Assembly: GCA_947500445.1 (NCBI GenBank)
Contig: CANMSB010000026.1
Coordinates: 1 to 64,000, forward strand
DNA from: an uncultured Flavobacteriaceae bacterium
Lineage (GTDB): Bacteria; Bacteroidota; Bacteroidia; Flavobacteriales; Flavobacteriaceae
Direction of reading: 5' to 3'
DNA length: 64,000 nucleotides
Each line of letters begins with the position of its first letter. The stretch's first letter is position 1. Both the position numbers and the translations under genes were made by a program. Below, one piece after another: positions 1 through 8,011 of this stretch. The notes below the pieces were generated by a model. That model was not told where the DNA came from. It searched no databases and saw nothing but the letters and a program-made list of their open reading frames with translations.

Positions 1-102
1 ACAATATTTTTGCTGCTTTAATAGCATACAGCTTCAAGGATAAAAAACCCTCCCTGAAAAATAACTTCGTGGATACCAAAACAACTGTATTTGAACATAT
101 AG

Positions 103-570
103 TTATATCGAACTCACGTTATTTATTTTGATAAACCCAGTGAATCCAATTGGTTTGTTGGCTATCATCAAGATTTGAGCATTTCCGTTGATAAGAAAGT
201 AGCTTTGGAAAATTACTCGAATTGGACCTTTAAAAAAGGCCAATTCGGTGTGCAACCACCACTAGCGATTTTGCAGGACACCATAACAGTCCGGATTCAT
301 TTGGACAAAACGGACAAAAACAACGGTGCCTTAAAGGTAATTCCGAAATCCCATTTAAATGGAATAATCCGTTCCGACTCCAAAGATTGAAATGTTCAAG
401 ACGAGTACGTATGTGAGGTGGAAAAAAGCGGGGCAATGGTAATGAAACCTTTGACTTTGCATGCCTCCAACAGAACGACCAATGGCAAGAGAAGACGTGT
501 AATACACTTGGAGTTTAACAAACATCATCTAACGAAACCACTCAATTGGTTAGAGTATTGGAAAAGATAA
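103..570 (+). pseudogene. Phytanoyl-CoA dioxygenase (PhyH) family pseudogene
   Basis: The frame contains the PhyH-like stretch FVGYHQDLSI (iron-ligand H-x-D) near 157-183, a basic and Gly-Ala-rich middle (NNGALKVIPKSH), and a C-terminal KPLTLHASNRT...RRRVIHLEF block with the second His and the Arg that binds 2-oxoglutarate in this family. A TGA at 388-390 interrupts the frame and the downstream half continues in the same frame to TAA at 568-570. A TAG at 100-102 closes the frame upstream, where the protein should extend, so the N-terminal half is also lost or frameshifted. I infer a decaying gene for a non-haem Fe(II)/2-oxoglutarate oxygenase. There is no sign of an intact copy nearby. A sequencing error could explain the TGA but not also the missing N-terminus. 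Confidence 0.75.
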
Positions 571-716
571 ATTAAAATGGTGTAACATGGCGCCCACTAT
601 TTGGTATAACGCATACCCCCTTTTTATCAAAGTACACATACGAATTAGTCGTTTATAATGGCTATTTTGCCCCAATTCATTAAGTAACATTAACATACCG
701 CTAACCCCAACCGCAA

Positions 717-1232
717 TTGGAAGAAAACATAACAATAAGACCGCTCCAAACATCCGACAAAGCGATATTGGCACAGCTGGCGAACAACAAAAACATTTGG
801 GACAACCTAAGGGATTACATCCCATTCCCATATGAGGAGCATGATGCCGGGTCCTTTATAACCCGAACAAAAGAAGAAAACCCAAAGCAAACCTTCGGAA
901 TAACTTACAAGGGGCACCTGTCGGGTATTGTTGGGCTGGTAGTACAAGAGGACGTCTACCAAGGATCGGCGGAAATCGGGTACTGGGTCGGAAAACCCTA
1001 TTGGGGAAATGGAATTGCGACCAAAGCCGTGGAATTGATTACCGAATATGGATTTGATCAACTTGCCCTACATCGCATATACGCAGGCGTTTTCGCATAC
1101 AACACCGCCTCAATAAAAGTGCTCGAAAAAAATGGTTTTAAAATAGAAGGAATATTCAAGAATGCAATTGTCAAAAATGACAAACGCTGTGATGAACACC
1201 GGTTTTATAAACTGAATGAACAGCGTAAATAA
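717..1232 (+). CDS. GNAT family N-acetyltransferase (RimJ/RimL-like)
   Basis: A 171-aa protein with the RimJ/RimL order: ITIRPLQTSDKAILAQLANN at the N-terminus, the acetyl-CoA loop region around EIGYWVGKPYWGNGIATKAV (residues 85-105), and the late HRIYAGVFAYNTASIKVLEKNGF block. It probably transfers acetyl from acetyl-CoA to an N-terminal amine of a protein or to a small amine in the cytoplasm; the substrate cannot be read from sequence. The start is TTG at 717, because the frame is closed by TAA at 702-704 and there is no ATG between. It stands alone, followed by two short inverted repeats that could terminate it. Confidence 0.85.
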   Translation: MEENITIRPLQTSDKAILAQLANNKNIWDNLRDYIPFPYEEHDAGSFITRTKEENPKQTFGITYKGHLSGIVGLVVQEDVYQGSAEIGYWVGKPYWGNGIATKAVELITEYGFDQLALHRIYAGVFAYNTASIKVLEKNGFKIEGIFKNAIVKNDKRCDEHRFYKLNEQRK

Positions 1233-1334
1233 CCTCGGGGCAAGCCCACGAGGCATTAGAACGAAAATTACCATTGATTTCGACGCAAGCGTCGGAGCAT
1301 TTTAAATCTCGATTATCGAGTAAAAAGGAACGTC
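1233..1334. terminator. Inverted repeats after the GNAT gene
   Basis: Three short dyads follow the stop codon. CCTCGGGGCAAGCCCACGAGG (about 1233-1253) can pair its ends, GACGCAAGCGTC (1281-1292) is a perfect palindrome, and CTCGATTATCGAG (1309-1321) is a perfect dyad around one base followed by an A-run. Together they could stop transcription of the GNAT gene. GACGC-GCGTC tips also appear in the window's larger palindromic elements, so this may be a worn repeat rather than a dedicated terminator. Confidence 0.4.
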
Positions 1335-1459
1335 TTTCTTTTTCATTACAATTCATCGACAAAAACCATCGTATCCCATAACGTGTAAAATGTATTCCCT
1401 TTCTTTTTACGAATAACCCTCACTTCAGGGAATAATAAGCCTACCTTGGAAAAAAATTA

Positions 1460-2062
1460 ATGTCCATACCCGATAAAGTTCGATCCGTAGAACGTCTTTT
1501 TTTCAAATTAGAGCAAGAAACCGCCCAATTTGCAAGCTCATCGGGCCTTGGTTGTGCTTCGGGCTGTGGCAAATGTTGTAGTTACCCCAACGTAGAGGCC
1601 TCTCCCATAGAGTTTTTACCCTGGGCGTTTCAGCTGTTTTTACGGGGCGAGGCAGAAAAGACGTTGCATCAGCTGGCCAAAACCAAAGGCTCCACCTGTT
1701 TTATCTACAAACCCCTGTCCGTAATCGATCAAGGCCGCTGTGGCGATTACCAATACCGTGGTTTAATTTGCAGATTGTTCGGATTTGCCGCCCATACCGA
1801 TAAATACGGAAATTTAAGATTGGCCACCTGTAAAATTATCAAGGAAGGCCAAGCCGATAAGTACAACTCCGTTACCGAGGCAATACAAAAAGGACTGTAC
1901 GTACCCGTTTTTACGGAGTACTATATGCAATTGAATCAGATCGATTTTACCCTGGGAAACCTCATTCTACCAATAAACGAAGCGCTCAAAATGGCCTTGG
2001 AAGCGGTTTTACAGTATTATGCGTACCGGCCCTCGCTTCACTTAGGTGAAAAATGTGGTTGA
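1460..2062 (+). CDS. YkgJ family cysteine cluster protein
   Basis: A 200-aa protein carrying the cysteine cluster of the YkgJ/FliB-like family (putative zinc or iron chelator): CASGCGKCC near residues 32-40, then C-F-I and C-G-D-Y near 74-94, and GLICRLFG near 103, which matches the C-x3-C-x2-CC...C...R-x-C pattern of that family. Function is unproven; members are predicted metal-binding or oxidoreductase-associated proteins. It is monocistronic, begins with ATG at 1460, and is followed by about 600 bp of non-coding repeats. Confidence 0.85.
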   Translation: MSIPDKVRSVERLFFKLEQETAQFASSSGLGCASGCGKCCSYPNVEASPIEFLPWAFQLFLRGEAEKTLHQLAKTKGSTCFIYKPLSVIDQGRCGDYQYRGLICRLFGFAAHTDKYGNLRLATCKIIKEGQADKYNSVTEAIQKGLYVPVFTEYYMQLNQIDFTLGNLILPINEALKMALEAVLQYYAYRPSLHLGEKCG

Positions 2063-2200
2063 AAAACCATACGATGACCCTATCGGATAACGCAAAAAGC
2101 CCATTGCCAAACTGCCCGGCATGGGAATCCTGCGATGGTTACCATTGTAGGTCCCCTTTTTTTGGTTTGGTCCCCAACGAACCGTTAGAAGAAACTTCTC

Positions 2201-2360
2201 ATACCATGCTGCCTTAAAATCACCCAAATAAAAAGGCATCATTTTTTGCTTAGAAGAAAAAGAAAAATAAAGCATAGCAGTAGCTACGGTTCTATTTTTT
2301 AACTAGGAATAACGCAACAAGAAACCATGTAGTAGTGCTATTCCAACATTAAAACGGTAT
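2201..2360. repeat. Degenerate palindromic element with GCATAGC tip
   Basis: The right half (2271-2360) has the tip AGCATAGCAGTAGCTACGG followed by an arm ending TAAAACGGTAT, matching the right arm and end of the better preserved element at 2385-2570. The left arm (from ATACC at 2201) is recognisable only by its end and spacing. The rest of 2063-2384 holds nothing I recognise. Confidence 0.45.
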
Positions 2361-2384
2361 TCGTATCTTTTTTAGCCAGCTTTA

Positions 2385-2570
2385 ATACCATTTTAACTTT
2401 GAAATCGCGCGTATAGAAATTGAATTATTTTTTAGTTGTTCGAGGCAAAAAGCCTGTCCCCGGCTTGACCGGGAATCTAAGCATAGCCTTAGCTATGGTT
2501 ATATTTCTTAACGGAGAACAGCTGAAAAAGAAACGATTTATTAGTGCTATTTCAAAGTTAAAATGGAATA
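2385..2570. repeat. Palindromic repeat, ATACCATTTTAACTTT family (copy 1)
   Basis: A 186-bp imperfect palindrome. Its left end ATACCATTTTAACTTTG is the complement of its right end CAAAGTTAAAATGG. The tip holds AAGCATAGCCTTAGCTATGG, and the left arm carries an extra small stem, CCCCGGCTTGACCGGG. A copy of the same length lies at 40865-41050 with its arms the other way round. No coding capacity. Flanks are AT-rich with TAA on each side. It behaves as a dispersed MITE- or REP-like element. Confidence 0.8.
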
Positions 2571-2690
2571 AGTTAAAAAGGGTGTGACACATAAGTACAG
2601 CGTGGGCAATATCTCCATTTCACAAAAAAACACCATAAAAATGTGACAAACGCAGCAGTGCTGCGAATAATGTAGTAAACGAGCTTCAGT

Positions 2691-3208
2691 TTGGACAAAA
2701 AAGAAAAAAATTCTTAACCGTTCTTAACGACCACAAAGGCATCATCTATAAAGTAGCCAATACCTATTGCAACGATCCCACCGACCAAGACGACTTGGTG
2801 CAGGAAATTGTTTTACAGTTGTGGTCCACGATCGAGAATTTCAACAACACCAATAAATGGTCTACTTGGGTGTATCGGGTCGCCCTAAACACTTCCATTT
2901 CCTTTTACCGGAGGCATAGGACCAGAAAAGAAAAGACCGTTCCCCTTTCTCCAATGATAGAAGTGCTGAACACTTCCGAACAGGGTGGTGCGGACGATGA
3001 TTTTCTGCTGCTAACCAACTGTTTGAGAGCACTAAAGGAAATCGACCGGGCCTTGTTCTTATTACATCTTGAAGGCCTTAGCACCAAGGACATCGCCGAT
3101 ATCATCAACATTTCCCCAACCAACGTAACCACCAAGATATCAAGAATAAAAAAGAAACTTAAAATCCAGTTCCATCACCATAAAAACAAAAAAAATGGAC
3201 CCAATTGA
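2691..3208 (+). CDS. ECF-type RNA polymerase sigma factor, apparent frameshift at N-terminus
   Basis: The product has sigma region 2 (DPTDQDDLVQEIVLQLW...WVYRVALNTSISFYRRHR) and region 4 (LLHLEGLSTKDIADIINISPTNVTTKISRIKKKL), as in flavobacterial ECF sigma factors of about 160-175 aa. The frame is open from 2639 but has no ATG or GTG before region 2. A natural start, TTG at 2691 (M-D-K-K-E-K), lies one frame off and would join the main frame if the poly-A tract at 2704-2710 had one more A. So the gene is frameshifted there, subject to slippage, or misread. The next gene overlaps its end by 14 bp and probably encodes its membrane partner. Confidence 0.7.
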
Positions 3209-3839
3209 ATTCGAACGTATTTGGAAATCGTATGATCAAAAAATGGAGGATATGCTGGCCATCAATACGGAATTGGCCATTGACCTCACACGGCAAAAAC
3301 TCCGTAGACAAATGAACCGCTTGGTCGTGCCAAAATGGACGGCCATTGGTATCGGGGTTCCCTACGCGCTGCTATTGATCGCCATAACCACCATCGCGGC
3401 CAAAGCAAAGGCCTATTTTGTCGCAATAGGTTTTGGCGCCATTGCACTCGTTACCATAGCCCTATTGCTGGGATATTGTTATCAATTGTATTTGATAGAC
3501 CGGGTAAAAAACGATGAGGATGTGCTATCGACCCAAAAACAATTGTCGAATTTGAGACTTTCCAGTTTCAATTGTATAAAACTGGGAGTGTTGCAATTAC
3601 CATTTTGGTCGGTTTGTTGGGTAAGCCTGGATGCGATCAAAGACAATCCGTTCGTATATGGCGGAATACATGGTCTGATCTTTTTACTATTGGCCTATAT
3701 GGCATACTGGCTCTACCACAAAGTGAGCGTGAAAAACAAGGTTTCAAAAGTGCGTGATTTTTTCCTGTCCGGAAACGAGTGGGAGCCCATTCTCAAAGCA
3801 GCAGCGCTATTGGAACAATTAAAGGAATACGAAAAATAG
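3195..3839 (+). CDS. Membrane protein paired with the sigma factor (putative anti-sigma)
   Basis: A 214-aa protein with a soluble N-terminal helix region (residues 1-45, charged, EFERIWKSYDQKMEDML) followed by four hydrophobic segments near 48-68, 74-96, 130-150 and 155-173, then a short cytoplasmic tail. The start codon lies inside the end of the sigma factor gene, so the two are translationally linked. Small membrane proteins directly behind ECF sigma genes are often anti-sigma factors; that role is inferred from position only, because no known anti-sigma zinc motif is present. Confidence 0.65.
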   Translation: MDPIEFERIWKSYDQKMEDMLAINTELAIDLTRQKLRRQMNRLVVPKWTAIGIGVPYALLLIAITTIAAKAKAYFVAIGFGAIALVTIALLLGYCYQLYLIDRVKNDEDVLSTQKQLSNLRLSSFNCIKLGVLQLPFWSVCWVSLDAIKDNPFVYGGIHGLIFLLLAYMAYWLYHKVSVKNKVSKVRDFFLSGNEWEPILKAAALLEQLKEYEK

Positions 3840-3974
3840 CCTATTCTTGAAGCACGGGACCCGTTACGGCCCCAACTAGGACGAAAACGATTATCTTTAA
3901 GCCGGACCCCTTTTAAGGATTTTTTGTGAATAGCTGAAAACGGGACCGAAGCCATATACCGACATTCAAAACCG

Positions 3975-5273
3975 ATGAACATGAAAACAAAATATGCACT
4001 GCTGATACTGGGCTTTTCCCTACTGTTCGCTCAGGCGCAGACCCTTTCGCAACAACATTCGCCAATACTCTCAAAGACCGACCCGATGGCGGTAGGCATG
4101 TCCACCGAACGGTTGGCAAAAATAGACGCCATGCTGCAGGAGCAGGTTACTGCGGGCGCCATACCGGGCGCAGTGGCCTTGATTGCCCGCAACGGAAAAA
4201 TCGTATTCCACAATGCATACGGTATGGCCGACAATGCAACAAAAAAACCCATGAAGGAAACCAGCATTTTTCGGATCGCTTCCCAAACAAAGGCCATTAC
4301 CGCCACTGCGGTTATGATGCTATGGGAAGAGGGTAAATTTCGGTTGGACGACCCCATATCAACCTATATTCCCGCATTCGAAAACGCACAGGTTTTAGCG
4401 ACCTTTAATGCCACCGATACCACCTATACCACCATACCGGCCGAAAACCAGATTACCATAAGACACCTGATCACCCATACCTCAGGTATCGGCTATGGCA
4501 TGATCGACCGCGACGAACGCTTCAAAAAAATATATGCAAAGGCCGGTGTTACCGATCTGTTTACCACAGCGGATGTTTCTATCGGGGAAAGCGTGCAAAA
4601 GCTCGCAAAACTTCCGTTACACCATAACCCCGGTAGTCGGTTCACCTATAGTGAAGGACTGGATGTGCTAGGTTATCTTGTGGAAATCGTTTCCGGAATG
4701 CCTTTTGATGACTTTTTAAGGAAACGTATTTTTGATCCACTGGGAATGAACGACACGTGGTTTTACCTTCCCAAGGCACAACACAACCGATTGGTAACGG
4801 TACAGCATAAACCCGATGGGCAATGGCAAAAATACCCGGTAACCTTCTACGATACCGACTATCCCATTACGGGAGCAAAACGATTTTTTTCAGGAGGTGC
4901 CGGACTCTCTAGTACCGCACATGACTATGCCATTTTTTTACAGATGTACCTCAACAAAGGGGAATACAACGGCACCCGCATTTTAAGCCGTACCACCATC
5001 CAAAGTATTATGGGCAACCACAGTGGCGATTTATTTAGTGAAGGGAACAAACACTATGGCCTGGCGTTCGGAGTGATTACCCCAAAGGGACAAGATGCCG
5101 GGGGCGAGGGGAGCACCGGAACCTTTGATTGGGGCGGTTACTTTAACACCCAATACTTTGCCGATCCTCAAGAAAACGTAATCGGAATACTGATGAAACA
5201 GACCCAAGGCCCGGTAAAGGAGGAAACCTCATGGAAATTCCGGCAAATGGTGTTCACTGCTATTGACGATTGA
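3975..5273 (+). CDS. Secreted serine beta-lactamase family hydrolase (class C-like)
   Basis: A 432-aa protein with a signal peptide (KYALLILGFSLLFAQAQT). The beta-lactamase/EstB/PBP4* motifs are present in order: the nucleophile motif S-x-x-K as RIASQTKAIT near residue 100, HTSGIGYG near 168, a Tyr motif FTYSEGLDVLGYLVE near 225, and a Gly-rich GGEGSTGTFDWGG segment near 375. This family includes esterases and D-aminopeptidases as well as beta-lactamases, so antibiotic resistance should not be assumed. The start could be ATG at 3975 or 3981. It is a single-gene unit, periplasmic or cell-surface by its leader. Confidence 0.85.
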   Translation: MNMKTKYALLILGFSLLFAQAQTLSQQHSPILSKTDPMAVGMSTERLAKIDAMLQEQVTAGAIPGAVALIARNGKIVFHNAYGMADNATKKPMKETSIFRIASQTKAITATAVMMLWEEGKFRLDDPISTYIPAFENAQVLATFNATDTTYTTIPAENQITIRHLITHTSGIGYGMIDRDERFKKIYAKAGVTDLFTTADVSIGESVQKLAKLPLHHNPGSRFTYSEGLDVLGYLVEIVSGMPFDDFLRKRIFDPLGMNDTWFYLPKAQHNRLVTVQHKPDGQWQKYPVTFYDTDYPITGAKRFFSGGAGLSSTAHDYAIFLQMYLNKGEYNGTRILSRTTIQSIMGNHSGDLFSEGNKHYGLAFGVITPKGQDAGGEGSTGTFDWGGYFNTQYFADPQENVIGILMKQTQGPVKEETSWKFRQMVFTAIDD

Positions 5274-5325
5274 GCCATAGGGCTCGGTGGAAGAACGACC
5301 CACTTTCAAATTTCCAAAATTGGAG

Positions 5326-5333
5326 TATTTTTG
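5326..5333 (+). promoter_or_regulatory. Possible Bacteroidetes -7 box (TATTTTTG)
   Basis: TATTTTTG matches the TAnnTTTG -7 consensus of Bacteroidetes housekeeping promoters and sits 27 bp before the ATG of the next gene. I do not see a convincing TTG-type -33 box at the usual spacing. Confidence 0.35.
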
Positions 5334-5359
5334 AAACGACCAACAACAAATTTTAGATA

Positions 5360-5965
5360 ATGAAAAAACTAATGATTCTTAGTGCATTCTTGTTTGTCGC
5401 AAGCATGCAGGCACAAAAGCTTAAAGTACAACAAGGGGGTTTCGACTTTATAAAAGGCCAAAAGGAAATAAACGTCCAGTTCGTTTATGACAATATGCGT
5501 CTTATGAAAGACAATCTTACCAACGACGAATATGTGGCCAAGCGCTCGGAAAATCTGGAGGAAAAATCAAGAGGAAAGGGCACTACCTGGAAAAAAACAT
5601 GGGAAAGCAGTCGTGAACTCATTTGGCAACCCAAATTTTTGGAGCTGATGAACAAATACCTTGGCAATGACGAGGACATCTATTTTGCTGAAGAACTTTC
5701 GGAAACCACATACACTTTGATCGTAGAAACGGTTTGGCTCTATCCGGGATGGGACGCGGGAATCATGAAACAGCCTGCAAAGGTATCGACCAATCTTAAA
5801 TTTGTAGAAACGGCAACACCCGAAAACGTACTTTTGGAAGTCAGCAGTACCAATGCCCCCGGCGACCAATGGGGCAATAACTATAGTAATGAGAGTAGGG
5901 TCGGTGAAGGATATGCCAAAACCGGAAAATCGTTGGCAAAACTTATTGCGAAAAAGGCGTTTTAA
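5360..5965 (+). CDS. Secreted protein of unknown function
   Basis: A 201-aa protein with a clear signal peptide (MKKLMILSAFLFVASMQAQ) and a mature domain with mixed alpha/beta character and many aromatic residues. I do not recognise a family with confidence. Motifs visible are FDFIKGQKEINVQFVYDNMR at the mature N-terminus and a Gly/Ser-Asn-rich segment NAPGDQWGNNYSNESR before an alkaline C-terminal helix. The stop codon is the start of a palindromic element (5965-6307). It is probably periplasmic or outer-membrane associated. It is preceded by a promoter-like TATTTTTG and looks monocistronic. Confidence 0.6.
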   Translation: MKKLMILSAFLFVASMQAQKLKVQQGGFDFIKGQKEINVQFVYDNMRLMKDNLTNDEYVAKRSENLEEKSRGKGTTWKKTWESSRELIWQPKFLELMNKYLGNDEDIYFAEELSETTYTLIVETVWLYPGWDAGIMKQPAKVSTNLKFVETATPENVLLEVSSTNAPGDQWGNNYSNESRVGEGYAKTGKSLAKLIAKKAF

Positions 5966-6307
5966 TACCATTTCCGGTGTTAAACCCGCTTTATGCATTA
6001 GAAAATCTATTACAACTTCCAGCTACTTCAAAATATGGTGCTGCGCTACATTTTTAAATGTAACCGTAGCCCCGAAGTTTCTGGGCTATGCATACATTCA
6101 TAAAATGTCATATTTTATCGCAGCTAAAAGCTTCATTACGAAGTTCTAATACATAATTCAGGTTAAATTACGCAAATAAAAACCAGGTTTTTTTGGGTAG
6201 GCGAAAAATGAAATCCAAGCATAGCAGCAGCTATGGTTAGCTTTTATTTTGTAGCACACATGGAACAGAACAATTTTTAAAGGGTAATTTAACCTTAGAA
6301 ATGGTAT
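5965..6307. repeat. Palindromic element (ATACCATTTC family) split by a second element
   Basis: The left end ATACCATTTCCGGTGTTAAA (from 5965) and the right end TTTAACCTTAGAAATGGTAT (to 6307) are inverted copies. The tip is CAAGCATAGCAGCAGCTATGG near 6217. Removing 5985-6162 and one TTAAA restores a continuous palindrome of about 160 bp, so the inner element was inserted into this one. A lone left end of the same type (ATACCATTTCTGGTGTTAA) lies at 44731. Confidence 0.7.
5985..6162. mobile_element. MITE-like element with 5-bp target duplication (copy 1)
   Basis: A 178-bp element with inverted ends CCCGCTTTATGCATTAGAA and TTCTAATACATAATTCAGG, flanked on both sides by TTAAA (5980-5984 and 6163-6167), which I read as a 5-bp target duplication. 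It is nearly identical to 46650-46816. The tip carries GTAGCCCCGAAGTTTCTGGGCTATGC where copy 2 has a shorter GTAGCGGTGCTATGC. No coding capacity, so it would need a transposase from elsewhere. Confidence 0.8.
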
Positions 6308-6413
6308 AAGGCCATCGAAATAATGAAGTGGTCTTTCTAAAAATGGTATAACAAATAAAAAGAGTTAGAATCTCCGATTTCCGGCCCTTTTTTTTGGTGC
6401 GAAAAGAGCGCTA

Positions 6414-7667
6414 TTACCGCTCCAAAGCCCGCTCCATTTCCATATCGGCAATATGGGCGACGGTTTTCACCAAACGGTCATGGTTTTTAACAAAAGGGTT
6501 CGAACGGTCCCAAACATAACCTGCTAAAACGGCACATATTTGTGCTTTGATCCCCTTGTTTACCGTACTGTGGAAGAATATTTTTTGTAGGTTACCCGTA
6601 TACCACTCCTTTACGTAGGTAGAAAAAACGTTTACCCCGTACATAATGTATTCCGTATACTCCTTTTCCCAATCGACATTTTCCCCTGACTGCTGTTTGG
6701 CAATCAGTTTAGCGGACAAATGGGCCGATTCCGCTGCGAAGGTCACACCGGAGGAGAATACGGGATCTAAAAACTCGGCGCTGTTCCCCGTTAGGGCATA
6801 TCCTTTTCCATACAATTGCTTTACCGAAGCCGAGAAACTTTTAATCGTTCGTGGCTCAAATAGATAATCGAGCCCCTCAAAACGTTCACGATAGTAGGTG
6901 GACAGGCGCATCATTTGCCGCAATTTTTCGGTCGGGCTTCCTTCAAAAGATTCCAAATAGGCAATGGTACCCACATAACCGATACTACAATCCCCGTTCG
7001 AGAACGGAATCACCCATAACCAAGTATCCGTATCGATAATATCGAAGGTAATTAAAGTGCCCTCCTCGCCTTCGGGCCTTCTTACATCTTTCAAATGGGT
7101 GAAAATAGTGGCATGTTCGGGTATTTCGGAAGGTCTGTCCAAATCCAACAACCGGGGCAATACCCTTCCCCAACCGCTGGAGTCTATGATAAACTTGGCA
7201 TCGATAACAGATCGGTCGCCATCCTTGCCCTTGACCGTAGTGGCAGAGGTACCATCATCGGCAAAAACGACATCTACCACTTCCTTTTCAAAGTCGATGG
7301 CAACGCCCCAACGTTCCAGTTCGTCAGTCAGCGTCTTGTCAAAATCGGCGCGGGGTACTTGCCAGGTCCAATCCCAACCGTCCCCGTGTTTTTTGCTAAA
7401 GTCAAAATTGCATACCACACCCTTATCGTTCATAAAACGTGCGCCACGCTTTACCTCGAACCCCTTTGCTTCCAAACAGGGCAATAGGCCTACGGCATCA
7501 AAATGATCCATACATCGGGGAATTAGACTTTCACCGATAACAAAACGTGGAAAACGGTTCTTTTCCACCACCTTTATCTTTAAGCCCTGCTTATGGAGAT
7601 AGGCGGCCGCGACAGCACCCGAAGGGCCTGCGCCAATAATCAAAACATCAACACTTTCGTTTTTCAT
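6414..7667 (-). CDS. FAD-dependent oxidoreductase, flavin-dependent halogenase-like
   Basis: A 417-aa cytoplasmic flavoprotein. It has the FAD-binding GAGPSGAVAAAYL motif (residues 12-24), GESLIPR (45-51), a W-x-W segment WDWTWQVPRADFD (about 99-111) and WLWVIPFSNGDCSIGYVG (about 216-233), which fits the WxWxIP signature of flavin-dependent halogenases. A Lys at residue 73 (FEVKRGARF) sits near where the halogenase catalytic Lys is found. Related geranylgeranyl-reductase-type enzymes share this fold, so halogenation is a hypothesis. It is divergent from the tyrosine ammonia-lyase gene and opens the flexirubin cluster; some flexirubins are chlorinated, which fits. Confidence 0.75.
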   Translation of the reverse strand: MKNESVDVLIIGAGPSGAVAAAYLHKQGLKIKVVEKNRFPRFVIGESLIPRCMDHFDAVGLLPCLEAKGFEVKRGARFMNDKGVVCNFDFSKKHGDGWDWTWQVPRADFDKTLTDELERWGVAIDFEKEVVDVVFADDGTSATTVKGKDGDRSVIDAKFIIDSSGWGRVLPRLLDLDRPSEIPEHATIFTHLKDVRRPEGEEGTLITFDIIDTDTWLWVIPFSNGDCSIGYVGTIAYLESFEGSPTEKLRQMMRLSTYYRERFEGLDYLFEPRTIKSFSASVKQLYGKGYALTGNSAEFLDPVFSSGVTFAAESAHLSAKLIAKQQSGENVDWEKEYTEYIMYGVNVFSTYVKEWYTGNLQKIFFHSTVNKGIKAQICAVLAGYVWDRSNPFVKNHDRLVKTVAHIADMEMERALER

Positions 7668-7777
7668 AAGCCGTTTTTAAACCGCACTATAATCCCGTAC
7701 GCTCCATGCAAAAGCAGTGGTTATGAGCCTTCGACCCTATAGAACTTTAATTTCAGGGATAGATTCATCAAATGTTA

Positions 7778-7785
7778 TAAATTTG
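7778..7785 (+). promoter_or_regulatory. Candidate -7 box (TAAATTTG) for the flexirubin operon
   Basis: TAAATTTG fits TAnnTTTG. Transcription from here would begin near 7792 and would include the whole hairpin at 7821-7982 as a leader before the ATG at 8012. The -33 element is not convincing. Confidence 0.35.
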
Positions 7786-7820
7786 CCAACCAAATTCCCT
7801 ATTTTTATTTACTAATGTAT

Positions 7821-7982
7821 TGAACTCGTTTAAACTTTTTGCGTTTAAGCGAAATTTAGTCATTTTTTGGCCATTTGAAGGCTTTTTTAAGTTGCATAGC
7901 AGGGCTACGGAAGGAAAAAAAGCCTTCAAATGGACGAAAAAGGGCAATTTTTTAGCAAATGGAAAAAGTTTAAACGAGTTCA
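7821..7982. repeat. Palindromic element in the leader of the flexirubin operon
   Basis: A 162-bp palindrome with perfect 19-20-bp ends TGAACTCGTTTAAACTTTTT (7821-7840) and AAAAAGTTTAAACGAGTTCA (7963-7982), a long paired stem (CCATTTGAAGGCTTTTTT with AAAAAAAGCCTTCAAATGG) and the tip GCATAGCAGGGCTACGG. The TGAACTC...GAGTTCA ends are shared with the element at 50268-50440. It happens to keep the downstream reading frame open, which creates a false N-terminal extension of the ammonia-lyase. Confidence 0.85.
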
Positions 7983-8011
7983 TTACTTATACCCGACAGA
8001 ATCAACCATAC

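Noticed and set aside
2201-2570. Closely spaced palindromic repeats considered as a CRISPR-like or regulatory RNA array
   Set aside because: There are only two units of different quality, no regular spacers and no cas genes; they match dispersed elements elsewhere in the window.
3975-5273. Antibiotic-resistance beta-lactamase
   Set aside because: SxxK and Tyr motifs are shared by esterases and peptidases of the same fold; nothing in the sequence or context points to resistance.
5853-6149. Plus-strand frame of 98 aa
   Set aside because: It overlaps the end of the secreted protein gene and runs through a MITE-like element.
7820-8011. N-terminal 64-residue extension of the ammonia-lyase frame
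   Set aside because: It is the translation of a palindromic repeat and has no counterpart in the family; the start at 8012 fits.
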